The notes under the pieces: model-generated
What the model saw: the letters and a program-made list of their open reading frames with translations, nothing else
The model's database searches: none
Told to the model about the DNA's origin: nothing
Made by a program: the position numbers and the translations under genes
Shown here: positions 34,152 through 41,660 of the stretch, one piece after another
How the letters are laid out: the number at the start of each line of letters is the position of its first letter
Numbering within the stretch: the stretch's first letter is position 1
Assembly: GCA_012516075.1 (NCBI GenBank)
Contig: JAAYXE010000142.1
Location: 1 to 52,309 of the forward strand
DNA length: 52,309 nucleotides
DNA from: Chloroflexota bacterium
GTDB lineage: Bacteria > Chloroflexota > Anaerolineae > Anaerolineales > UBA4823
Direction of reading: 5' to 3'

Positions 34152-35540
34152 CTATTCACCGTTGACCAGTCTCTTTGACGCACGGTTGTGCTGCTCGATC
34201 AGGCGTGGCAAATCGAGGGTTATAAGCTGACCTTCTTTGACCACAAACCTGCCGCCAACGACCGTGTAATCCGCTTTGACAGGGGCGCAGAAGACCACAG
34301 CAGCGACGGGGTCATGCTGAGCGCCGGCATACTCCAGCCGGTCCAGGCGCAGTGCAAAGAAGTCTGCACATTTACCGGCTTCCAGCGATCCGATATCGGA
34401 GCGGCCTACTACCTCGGCACCGCCACGGGTAGCGAGTTCCAGTGCCTGGCGGGCAGTCATCAATGGAGGCGCATCCTGGCCCGAAAGGGATGCCCCGCGC
34501 AGCCCGGCGCTGAGACGCGCCACCAGCATTGCCTGTCGGACTTCTTCTAAGAGGGATGATCCATCGTTGCTGGCAGAGCCGTCCACACCCAGTCCTACTT
34601 TGACCCCGGATGTGAGCATTTCCATGATGGGAGCAATCCCGGAAGCCAGCCGCATATTTGAGGATGGGCAGTGTGCCACGCCGCACCCGCTGTGGGCGTA
34701 AACATCGATTTCACTCTTGCTTACATGGACGGAATGGGCAAACCACACATCCGGGCCTATCCAGTCGACCTGTTCCATGTACGGGACCGGCCGGTAGCCA
34801 AATTTTTCCAGGCAGAAGGCTTCTTCGTCCTGTGTTTCTGCCAGATGTGTATGCAGCCTGACCCCATATTCCCGGGCGAGTGCCGCGCTCTGCCGCATCA
34901 GGTCGCCTGTTACACTGAACGGCGAGCAGGGAGCCAGCACGACCTGGGTCATGGCACCTGGCCTGGGATCATGGTAGGTTTCGATGAGCCGCTGGCAGTC
35001 CTTCAGGATCGCATCCTCGGACTCAACGACGCTGTCGGGAGGCAGCCCACCCTGGCTTTCTCCCAGGCTCATGGAGCCGCGGGAGGCCTGCAGGCGAACT
35101 CCTATTTCCAGCGCAGCCTGGATTTCATCGTCCAACTGGGAACCGTTGGGAAACAGGTAGAGATGATCGGAAGCCGTTGTGCATCCTGAGAGCGCCAGTT
35201 CAGCCAGCGCGATCTGGGTTGAGATGCGCACGTCTTCAGGTGTTATGCGCGCCCAAATCGGGTAGAGGGTTTTCAGCCAGTTGAACAGATTGGCATTCTG
35301 GGCATCGGGGACGGCGCGGGTGAGGGTCTGGTAGAAGTGATGGTGGGTGTTGATCAGCCCGGGGAGGACAATATGCCCTGAAAGATCGAGGACCTCATCG
35401 GCGCTTTCGGGAAGGTCCTGCGTAGGGCCAACCTGCTCGATAAACCCGTCTCTAATCAAAAGACCACCGCCGGCTATCTCCCGGCGATGGTCATCCATCG
35501 TTACTACCAGTGCGGCATTTCGGATGAGAAGAGTAGTCAT
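34152..35540 (-). CDS. 8-oxoguanine-deaminase / SsnA-like amidohydrolase
   Basis: 462 aa from the ATG at 35540, with AAGG upstream; the frame is open 55 codons further, but that part crosses the promoter. Metal-dependent aminohydrolase (AtzA/TrzN/guanine-deaminase family). Seen: GLINTHHHFYQTLTRAVPDA and FNWLKTLYPIWARITPEDVR, strongly 8-oxoguanine-deaminase-like; ALSGCTTASDHLYLFPNG; HTHLAETQDEEAFCLEKFGY; WFAHSVHVSKSEIDVYA; GLGVDGSASNDGSS. In relatives this group deaminates 8-oxoguanine, isocytosine or guanine. SsnA of enteric purine clusters belongs to the same superfamily, so the exact substrate is uncertain. First gene of the purine block. Confidence 0.85.
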   Translation of the reverse strand: MTTLLIRNAALVVTMDDHRREIAGGGLLIRDGFIEQVGPTQDLPESADEVLDLSGHIVLPGLINTHHHFYQTLTRAVPDAQNANLFNWLKTLYPIWARITPEDVRISTQIALAELALSGCTTASDHLYLFPNGSQLDDEIQAALEIGVRLQASRGSMSLGESQGGLPPDSVVESEDAILKDCQRLIETYHDPRPGAMTQVVLAPCSPFSVTGDLMRQSAALAREYGVRLHTHLAETQDEEAFCLEKFGYRPVPYMEQVDWIGPDVWFAHSVHVSKSEIDVYAHSGCGVAHCPSSNMRLASGIAPIMEMLTSGVKVGLGVDGSASNDGSSLLEEVRQAMLVARLSAGLRGASLSGQDAPPLMTARQALELATRGGAEVVGRSDIGSLEAGKCADFFALRLDRLEYAGAQHDPVAAVVFCAPVKADYTVVGGRFVVKEGQLITLDLPRLIEQHNRASKRLVNGE

Positions 35541-35676
35541 AACCTTGGCTTTCTTTTGATCTAATCGTCTTAATACAAGGCGACCAGGTACTGCTGCCGG
35601 AGACCACGAGCGAAAAATACCGTCTGGATGACGCGTGTAAAAAATATTCAACTTGCAAACACTAACTGGTGAGAAA

Positions 35677-35705
35677 AGTGTATCAAAAAAAGAATTTGCT
35701 GTCAA
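35677..35705 (-). promoter_or_regulatory. Promoter of the purine catabolism block
   Basis: On the minus strand, TTGACA (35705-35700), a 17-base spacer, and TACACT (35682-35677): a near-consensus vegetative promoter about 137 bases upstream of the deaminase start codon. The dyads at 35706-35735 directly abut the -35 element. Confidence 0.75.
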
Positions 35706-35735
35706 TTGTCAGACAACTCAGTTGTCCGACAACTG
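35706..35735. promoter_or_regulatory. Tandem operator dyads
   Basis: Two TTGTCnGACAA palindromes, centred at 35711 and 35727. The second extends to the 17-base perfect palindrome CAGTTGTCCGACAACTG (35719-35735). A third dyad, GACAACT-c-AGTTGTC, arises between them. The 16-base spacing places them on nearly the same face after about 1.5 turns, suggesting cooperative or overlapping binding. TTGTnnnACAA is a common GntR-type operator shape. Confidence 0.7.
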
Positions 35736-35783
35736 CTCCAGCGAGTCAGGGAATTCCCTACCCCGAATAAGTAAGAGTACCCA

Positions 35784-35812
35784 TTGAGAAACAAAGAAAG
35801 CAAAGTTATAGT
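35784..35812 (+). promoter_or_regulatory. Divergent promoter for the stress-protein gene
   Basis: TTGAGA (35784-35789), a 17-base spacer and TATAGT (35807-35812) lie 27 bases before the ATG at 35839. A 12-base palindrome, AGGGAATTCCCT (35748-35759), lies upstream of it and could be a further binding site. Confidence 0.6.
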
Positions 35813-35838
35813 GATTTACAGGGAAGGAGTGTGTGGTG

Positions 35839-36765
35839 ATGACGAAAACAATTGTAGCGGTGTATGAAGATTTTCCTACTGCGAACGCAGCAGTGCGAAG
35901 GCTGGTTGAGAATGGTGTGGCGCGCGATACGATCAGCATCATCGCTTCTGACGAAAGAGGATAATACAAACGGCATATTCTGAAGGATGATGCGCTGGAC
36001 GAACCGCAGGAGGCATCCGGCGATGCGACGGGGGGCGCTGTGAAAGGGGCCGGTATTGGGGCAGTGCTGGGCGGACTTTCAGGCCTGCTGGTAGGGCTGG
36101 GTGTGATTGCTATCCCTGGAATTGGCCCGGTGATTGCCGCAGGCCCTCTGGCTGCGGCCGTGACCGGCATGCTGGGGGCCGGTGCAGGCGTTGTAGCGGG
36201 CGGAGCGGCGGGCGGCCTGGTCGGTGCGCTGGTAGACCGGGGAGTGCCTGAGGAAAATGCGCAGCTTTACACAGAAGCAATCCGGCGAGGAGGCGTACTG
36301 GTGGCGGTCCGTGCTGACGATGATCTGGCGCTGGGGGTGCGCGATATCCTGAATGAACTCGATCCTATCGATATCGAGGAACAGGCGGTTCAATGGCGCG
36401 AGCAGAACCGTGTCCCTGAAACCGAGTCGCGCAGTTCGCTGTTTTCATCCAACCAGTATCAGCTGGAGAAGGCGGATTACCTTCCTGACGAACACGACCA
36501 GGGATATGAAGCCTTCGACAGCGCCTACCGCCATCATTACGAAACATTCCTGGCCAGTTCAGGCACGCCGTACGAAGAATATTTGCCCATTTACGAATAT
36601 GGTTACAACCTGGCCATTGATGAAAGCTACCGCCACCGGCACTGGGAGGAGATTGAGCCCGAAGTACGCCGCGAGTGGGAGCGGCGGGGTGCAGCCACTC
36701 CGTGGGAGGAATTCGAGAGCTCGGTGCAGCATGCCTGGCGAGAAGTCCGCGAGGCGATGAAATAG
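35839..36765 (+). pseudogene. General-stress-protein-like gene split by an in-frame TAA
   Basis: The ATG at 35839 has AAGGAG upstream and opens a frame (MTKTIVAVYEDFPTANAAVR) stopped by TAA at 35962-35964, codon 42. The same frame continues without another stop to 36765: YKRHILKDDALDE, a Gly/Ala-rich hydrophobic segment (VKGAGIGAVLGGLSGLLVGL), LVDRGVPEENAQLYTEAIRR and LVAVRADDDLALGVRDILNE. The C-terminal part is acidic and aromatic-rich. This is the layout of Bacillus GS17M-like stress proteins with a glycine-zipper segment. No ATG re-start follows the stop; a GTG at 36040 could begin a 241-aa product. Because the stop is TAA, SelB cannot read it through. Recent inactivation or sequence error are both possible. 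Confidence 0.8.
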
Positions 36766-36816
36766 CGGGACAGGATCCCGGTGGTATAGACTGCACTGTC
36801 GCTATTTCATCATTAA

Positions 36817-36858
36817 TAATCCTGCTCAATATCTTGACGGGGATATTGAGCAGGATTA
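36817..36858. terminator. Long perfect hairpin after the stress-protein gene
   Basis: TAATCCTGCTCAATATC (36817-36833) pairs perfectly with GATATTGAGCAGGATTA (36842-36858) across an eight-base loop. No strong T tract follows, so it may be a weak terminator or an mRNA-stabilising hairpin. Confidence 0.55.
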
Positions 36859-36904
36859 CAATCCTAATTTAAGGACTGAAACAATCTCATTTGGGGACGT
36901 CAGC

Positions 36905-37240
36905 GCAAGGCCCTTTTGTTTGCGAATTGAATTTGTTGCAAACGTAAAGGGTGACGAGGTGGAGGTTCCTCGTGTCGCAGCGAGGTTAAGCCGGATCCGG
37001 GAATATTGAACCGGCGGCGAAAATCGAGAGATCAGCGGATGCCTCCCGGGATGGCCACGTCCCGCGTTTTCCCCTCCTGTAAGCGTTGTGATAAACCGGC
37101 AGGGTAACCTGCCGACAGAGCACAGCGCAGTGGCCTCGATGCCTGCCCGGCAGTTGAGCAGGGCGGTCATCCTGTTGTGTTTCTGGAGGGGCGTACCATG
37201 GTAAAACCTGAAGGCACGCCCGGCGTGCTTTTTTGTTTTT
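36905..37240 (+). ncRNA. Candidate structured RNA or riboswitch-like leader, class unknown
   Basis: About 330 GC-rich bases without a credible gene. Visible stems: CCCTTT plus GTTTGC against GCAAAC plus AAAGGG (36911-36950); CGAGG-CCTCG (36955-36972); GCCGG-CCGGC around 36990-37015; GGGA-TCCC around 37048-37064. The best arm is GCGTTGTG (37084-37091) with CACAGCGC (37122-37129), capped by CGGCAGG-GTAA-CCTGCCG (37098-37115), a GNRA-type tetraloop. It ends in a GC hairpin (37214-37229) followed by a T-run, directly before the ribosome site of the glutamate-synthase-like gene, so a terminator/attenuator is likely. I could not match it to RNase P, tmRNA, SRP RNA, T-box or purine leaders. Partial similarity to a cobalamin leader was not convincing. 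Confidence 0.5.
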
Positions 37241-37255
37241 AACCTGGAGGTTTGC

Positions 37256-39739
37256 ATGCATTTACCCAGCCGCTATTCCATCAAAATCCATCCTGCTCCG
37301 CCGCCACCTGGAGGGTACCCGGCCAATTTTCACCTGGAAGACGGCTCTACTTACATCAAGTACGGGCACCCGGTGTTTCAGGGCTCGGCACAGCGGGGAG
37401 ATCTGTACTGGACGGCTGAAATCATCACCCAGACCTGGTATCAGGCGGAGAGCGGGCATATTCCGATATCGGGCGCCGGTTATGGGGGTAAATTTGCCGG
37501 GGATGGATTTGAAGGAATCTGGCTGGATATGAGCGAGATCGTCCGACCCACCCGAGATGGCATTCACGGTCGCGAAACGATCTCCACTCAGGTGGACCTG
37601 GGTGGGGGATTAATGGCGCTGGAATTTGACGCCACAGGAAATATAACGTCGGTTCTGCCTCCAGCCCTCAGCCTGCCGATCCCCATTCTGCTGGGGCCGC
37701 TGCCCATGCCGCTTCCAGGCAGGGGAGCTGTCAGGGCGCTGGCGCAGGCGGCCTATCGCCTGGGAACACTGGCTGTTATCGAAGCAGAAGCGTTTGATGA
37801 TGATCTGCTTCCGTTTGCAAAGTACCTCGCTCCCCGTCTCTACGGAGATACGCTGGATGCTGTGCGAGCAGACTGGCAGCCCGTTTACCTGGAGATTGAG
37901 GAAGATAACCCGGAGAAAACCATGCCTTTATATGAGCGGCTGAGGCAGCGCTGGCCTGATGCGGTGATCGCGCTGCGCCTGCCGCTGTCCACGGCGGCCG
38001 CGGAGCAGGCAGTGACGTGGGTTTCGGGCGGTGCACAGGTGATCCATCTGTTCGCAGATGACATTGCGCAGGATCTGGATGGGCGCCCGCTCCCCGAGGC
38101 GCTTCTCGAAGTGCACAAAGCGCTTGTTGAGCATGCACTGCGTGACCGGGTAACCTTAATCGTCAGCGGAGGGGTAGCAGCCGCTGAGCACGTGGCAAAA
38201 GCTGTGGCCTGCGGGGCGGACCTGGTGGCTGTAGATTTCATTCTGCAGGTCGCCTGGGGCTGCTCGTTATGGGCAGATAAAGGCAGATGTGCAGTCGAGA
38301 GTGGAGAGATTGATGTGGATTGGGGGGCGCAGCGCATCCTCAATCTGATGAACGCCTGGCGCGACCAGCTGCTGGAAGCGCTGGGAGCGATGGGGATGCG
38401 AGAAGTACGGCGTTTGCGAGGGGAGATAGGGCGAACGATCTGGAATAAGAGCGAAGAAAGCACCTTCCGTTCGATGCTGGGCGGCAGCGCACCAGCCTCG
38501 ACCTATCCGAAGCTGCCCCAGCCCCTGGGCGGGGAAGGGGATTTCCGCTGGCCAACAGCGCTGCTGCTGGCCACTCAGCAGCAAGCACGCAGCGGGTCAC
38601 CTCCCAGCGGAGAACTGGAATACCGGATCGGCGCCTCAGACGGCGGGTTCGACCGGCTGGCGTTCACATTTGAGTTTGACCGGGATCCGCGCGATGTACC
38701 GCAGGCCGACCCATTCAAATTCGACTTTCGACTGCCGCTTAACCGGCGTGAGCCAGAACGACCCGAACTGGTACTGCCGGTTCCCTGGTATGGGGCAGGG
38801 ATGTCATACGGCAGCGTGGGTCTACCGGTTATGCTGTCTCGCGCCCGCGCGGCAAAGCAGCTTGGGACACTCACCTCTACCGGTGAGGGTGGCTATCCGG
38901 AGGAGCTTGAACCCTATGCGGACCATATCATTACTCAGGTAGCAACCGGGTTGTTTGGTGTGGGCGAAGCCACGATCCAGCGGGCGCCGGTGGTGGAAAT
39001 AAAGTATGCACAGGGGGCAAAACCAGGCCTTGGGGGACACCTTTTAGGGAATAAAAATACGGAATCGGTCGCCCGCCTGCGCGAAGCGGTGCAGGGCTCG
39101 TCGCTGTTCTCACCGTTTCCCTTCCACAGCGTGTATTCGGTGGAAGATCATAAGAAGCATGTGGACTGGTTGAAGATCGTGAATCCGCGTGCGCTGATCA
39201 GCGTAAAGGTATCGACGCCCACCGACGTGGATATGGTTGCCGTTGGATCCTATTACGCGGGTGCGCACATCATTCACCTGGATGGGGCCTATGGCGGAAC
39301 CGGCGCAGCGCCGGAGATTGCGAAGAAAAATATCGCCATGCCGATCGAGTACGCGCTTCCCAGAGTGCACCGTTTTCTGGTCAACGAAGGGATCCGTGAC
39401 CAGGTCACGCTGATGGCATCGGGCGGACTGCGGTCCGCCTGGGATGTGGCCAAAGCCATTGCTCTGGGCGCGGATGGAGCGATATTGGGCTCTGCTGAAC
39501 TGGTGGCAATTGGCTGTATCCGCATCGCACAGTGTGAAAAAGGGCTGGGCTGCCCCTTCGGGATCACCACGACGGATCCCGAGCACGCAAAAAAGATCGA
39601 CGCCGATGTGGGCTACCAGCAAATTGTTAACCTGTATACTTCCTGGCTCTGGCAGCTGGCCGGCATTCTGGAAATTCTCGGTATGCGTTCGATCTCGGAA
39701 TTGAGGGGGCGGAGCGACCTGCTGGTGTACCTCACCTGA
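37256..39739 (+). CDS. Glutamate-synthase-like FMN protein with two tandem barrels
   Basis: 827 aa. The C-terminal half (about 500-825) is a glutamate synthase FMN barrel: GAGMSYGSVGLPVMLSRARA, TSTGEGGYPEELEPYADHII, IKYAQGAKPGLGGHLLGNKN, ISVKVSTPTDVDMVAVGSYY, HLDGAYGGTGAAP and VTLMASGGLRSAWDVAKAIA. Cys754, Cys760 and Cys766 resemble the [3Fe-4S] ligand spacing. Residues about 155-395 are a degenerate second copy: VTLIVSGGVAAAEHVAKAVA, then GADLVAVDFILQVAWGC, ILNLMNAWRDQLLEALGAMG and MREVRRLRGEIGR, which line up with the end of the C-terminal barrel. The copy lacks the third cysteine. Canonical enzymes form glutamate from 2-oxoglutarate and glutamine-derived ammonia. GGAGG precedes the ATG. 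Its amidotransferase partner is probably the gene at 41653. Confidence 0.85.
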   Translation: MHLPSRYSIKIHPAPPPPGGYPANFHLEDGSTYIKYGHPVFQGSAQRGDLYWTAEIITQTWYQAESGHIPISGAGYGGKFAGDGFEGIWLDMSEIVRPTRDGIHGRETISTQVDLGGGLMALEFDATGNITSVLPPALSLPIPILLGPLPMPLPGRGAVRALAQAAYRLGTLAVIEAEAFDDDLLPFAKYLAPRLYGDTLDAVRADWQPVYLEIEEDNPEKTMPLYERLRQRWPDAVIALRLPLSTAAAEQAVTWVSGGAQVIHLFADDIAQDLDGRPLPEALLEVHKALVEHALRDRVTLIVSGGVAAAEHVAKAVACGADLVAVDFILQVAWGCSLWADKGRCAVESGEIDVDWGAQRILNLMNAWRDQLLEALGAMGMREVRRLRGEIGRTIWNKSEESTFRSMLGGSAPASTYPKLPQPLGGEGDFRWPTALLLATQQQARSGSPPSGELEYRIGASDGGFDRLAFTFEFDRDPRDVPQADPFKFDFRLPLNRREPERPELVLPVPWYGAGMSYGSVGLPVMLSRARAAKQLGTLTSTGEGGYPEELEPYADHIITQVATGLFGVGEATIQRAPVVEIKYAQGAKPGLGGHLLGNKNTESVARLREAVQGSSLFSPFPFHSVYSVEDHKKHVDWLKIVNPRALISVKVSTPTDVDMVAVGSYYAGAHIIHLDGAYGGTGAAPEIAKKNIAMPIEYALPRVHRFLVNEGIRDQVTLMASGGLRSAWDVAKAIALGADGAILGSAELVAIGCIRIAQCEKGLGCPFGITTTDPEHAKKIDADVGYQQIVNLYTSWLWQLAGILEILGMRSISELRGRSDLLVYLT

Positions 39740-39832
39740 AGTCAGCAAGAATCGGGTGGCAGCCGGGAATGCAGCTTTTTAGAATTGGTTCAGTAAGCGT
39801 GATCATCCTGCGTTATGTGGGGAGTTTTGGAA

Positions 39833-40717
39833 ATGAAAACTGTATCCGTTGATATGAACCAGTTATCAGAAGATTACCGCCGGATTGAAAGGGCAATACT
39901 ATTCCTGGAGAAACATGCCAGCCGCCAGCCGGAACTGAAAGAAGTGGCGGATTCTGTCGGATTGAGCGAATATCACTTCCAGCGCATTTTTACGCGCTGG
40001 GTTGGGATCAGCCCGAAACGATTTCTGCAGTATTTAACCAAGGAGCGGGCCAAGGAAATGCTGCGCAGCTCCCGAAGTCTGCTCGATGTTTCCATTGAAA
40101 CCGGGTTATCCGGACCCAGCCGGCTGCACGATCTGTTTGTAACGTATGAAGCGGTCACTCCAGGTGAATATAAAAGCCGGGGAGCGGGATTAGAAATCGT
40201 ATACGGCTTTCACCCTTCTCCGTTTGGTGAATGCCTGGTGGCTGCTGCACCACGAGGTCTGTGCTTTCTGGCTTTCGTACAGGATTCAGGGCGTGAGACC
40301 ACCTGGCTGGAACTGTTAAAAGAATGGCCGCAGGCAGAATTTCGAGAAGACCACGGGGTAACCGGAGCTCTTGTTCAGCAAATATTCGCTTTCCACCAGG
40401 GTGTGTATGCAGAACCGCTGCGGGTTTATCTGCAGGGGACGAAATTTCAGTTGAAAGTCTGGGAAGCCCTGCTGCGAGTTCCGGCAGGTTCGGTGATATC
40501 GTACCGGGACCTTGCGATCCAGATCGGACTGCCGGACGGAGCGCGCGCGGTAGGAAATGCCGTTGGGCGTAACCCACTTCCAGTGGTGATTCCGTGCCAC
40601 CGGGTCATTCGCGGCGCCGGAGAGATGGGTGGCTACCGCTGGGGTACTTCGAGGAAAAAAGCGCTGCTGGCATGGGAATGGTCTCGTTTTGTAGAAGGAG
40701 AAAGGTTGGGGATATGA
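39833..40717 (+). CDS. AraC-type HTH fused to methylated-DNA-cysteine methyltransferase (Ada/Ogt-like)
   Basis: 294 aa from the ATG at 39833 (GGGGAG about 10 bases upstream). Residues about 15-110 form an AraC/XylS double helix-turn-helix: LKEVADSVGLSEYHFQRIF, GISPKRFLQYLTKERAKEML, DVSIETGLSGPSRLHDLF. The C-terminal half is the O6-alkylguanine-DNA alkyltransferase: GTKFQLKVWEALLRVPAGSV, ISYRDLAIQIG, RAVGNAVGRNPLPVVIPCHR with the acceptor cysteine in PCHRV, then GGYRWGTSRKKALLAWE. The N-terminal zinc domain of E. coli Ada, which senses methyl-phosphotriesters, is missing. It may still repair DNA and regulate genes. It overlaps nothing but leads directly into the EamA gene. Confidence 0.92.
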   Translation: MKTVSVDMNQLSEDYRRIERAILFLEKHASRQPELKEVADSVGLSEYHFQRIFTRWVGISPKRFLQYLTKERAKEMLRSSRSLLDVSIETGLSGPSRLHDLFVTYEAVTPGEYKSRGAGLEIVYGFHPSPFGECLVAAAPRGLCFLAFVQDSGRETTWLELLKEWPQAEFREDHGVTGALVQQIFAFHQGVYAEPLRVYLQGTKFQLKVWEALLRVPAGSVISYRDLAIQIGLPDGARAVGNAVGRNPLPVVIPCHRVIRGAGEMGGYRWGTSRKKALLAWEWSRFVEGERLGI

Positions 40718-40718
40718 T

Positions 40719-41660
40719 ATGAGCGGTATCAACTGGAAAATCTGGGCAGCACTACTCAGTGTCTACATCGCCTGGGGATCTACTTATCTGGCCATTCGGT
40801 TTGCCGTAGAAACCATTCCTCCTTTCCTGATGGCAGCCACGCGCTTCCTGGTCGCAGGACTGATCCTGTTTGCATGGCGCAAAGCTGTGGGAGATCCGCT
40901 TCCCAGGCGGTTGGAATGGCGATCTGCGGCTGTTATTGGACTGTTTTTGCTGCTGGGTGGTAACGGCGGCGTGTCCTGGGCTGAACAGCGAGTGCCTTCG
41001 GGGATCGCAGCCCTGCTCGTAGGTTCGGCGCCGCTGTGGATGGTGCTGCTAGATGCCATCCGGCCGGGGGGTATCCGCCCTGGCTGGCGGACCGTGGCCG
41101 GTGTGATTATCGGTTTTGTGGGCATTGCGCTGTTGATCGGTCCCTCGCAGCTTGCAGGGGTAGGGCAGAGCCAGGACAACACCGGTATTCTGGTCCTGCT
41201 GCTGGCGGCATTTCTGTGGGCGGTCGGTTCGCTGTACGGACGCGGCGCAAAGCTCCCCACATCACCACTGATGGGCACCAGCATGGAAATGCTGACCGGC
41301 GGGTTGGGCCTGCTGGCTGCGGGCACGCTGACCGGTGAGTGGAGCCGACTGGATGTATCGTCGAGCTCGATGGCTTCCATCTGGGGGCTTCATTACCTGA
41401 TCGTTTTCGGTTCTTTGATCGGTTTCGCTGCATACACCTGGCTGTTAAGGGCAGCGCCAACACCGCTTGTTTCTACCTATGCCTATGTCAACCCGCTGAT
41501 TGCGATTTTTATCGGAAACCTGCTGGCTAGTGAGCCGCTCACTCCCCAGATCCTGATTTCTGCCGTGGTAATCATCGGCGCTGTAGCACTGATTAATACC
41601 TCCAGAATGGAGGCACCGGGAAAAATTAAAGCCCCATCACCTTCAACAGGGAATGATTGA
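40719..41660 (+). CDS. EamA/DMT-family exporter (YedA-like)
   Basis: 313 aa with ten membrane helices in two EamA repeats. N-terminal signature WAALLSVYIAWGSTYLAIRF and PPFLMAATRFLVAGLILFAW, then GVSWAEQRVPSGIAALLVGS; second repeat starts at LVLLLAAFLWAVGSLYGRGA and includes VFGSLIGFAAYTWLLRAAPT. YedA/RhaT/YddG relatives export amino acids or metabolites. It starts one base after the methyltransferase stop and overlaps the next gene by eight bases, so the three are one transcription unit. The exported compound is not predictable. Confidence 0.92.
   Translation: MSGINWKIWAALLSVYIAWGSTYLAIRFAVETIPPFLMAATRFLVAGLILFAWRKAVGDPLPRRLEWRSAAVIGLFLLLGGNGGVSWAEQRVPSGIAALLVGSAPLWMVLLDAIRPGGIRPGWRTVAGVIIGFVGIALLIGPSQLAGVGQSQDNTGILVLLLAAFLWAVGSLYGRGAKLPTSPLMGTSMEMLTGGLGLLAAGTLTGEWSRLDVSSSSMASIWGLHYLIVFGSLIGFAAYTWLLRAAPTPLVSTYAYVNPLIAIFIGNLLASEPLTPQILISAVVIIGAVALINTSRMEAPGKIKAPSPSTGND

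Noticed and set aside
35962..35964. Selenocysteine recoding of the in-frame stop
   Set aside because: The codon is TAA; Sec insertion needs TGA.
36905..37240. Cobalamin riboswitch, T-box, RNase P or tmRNA
   Set aside because: Only isolated similarities (for example AACCTGCCG and GCAGCG) were seen; the full consensus blocks are missing.
36856..37257. 133-aa minus-strand open frame over the structured intergenic region
   Set aside because: Composition is irregular, no ribosome site or family motif, and strong RNA stems explain the sequence better.
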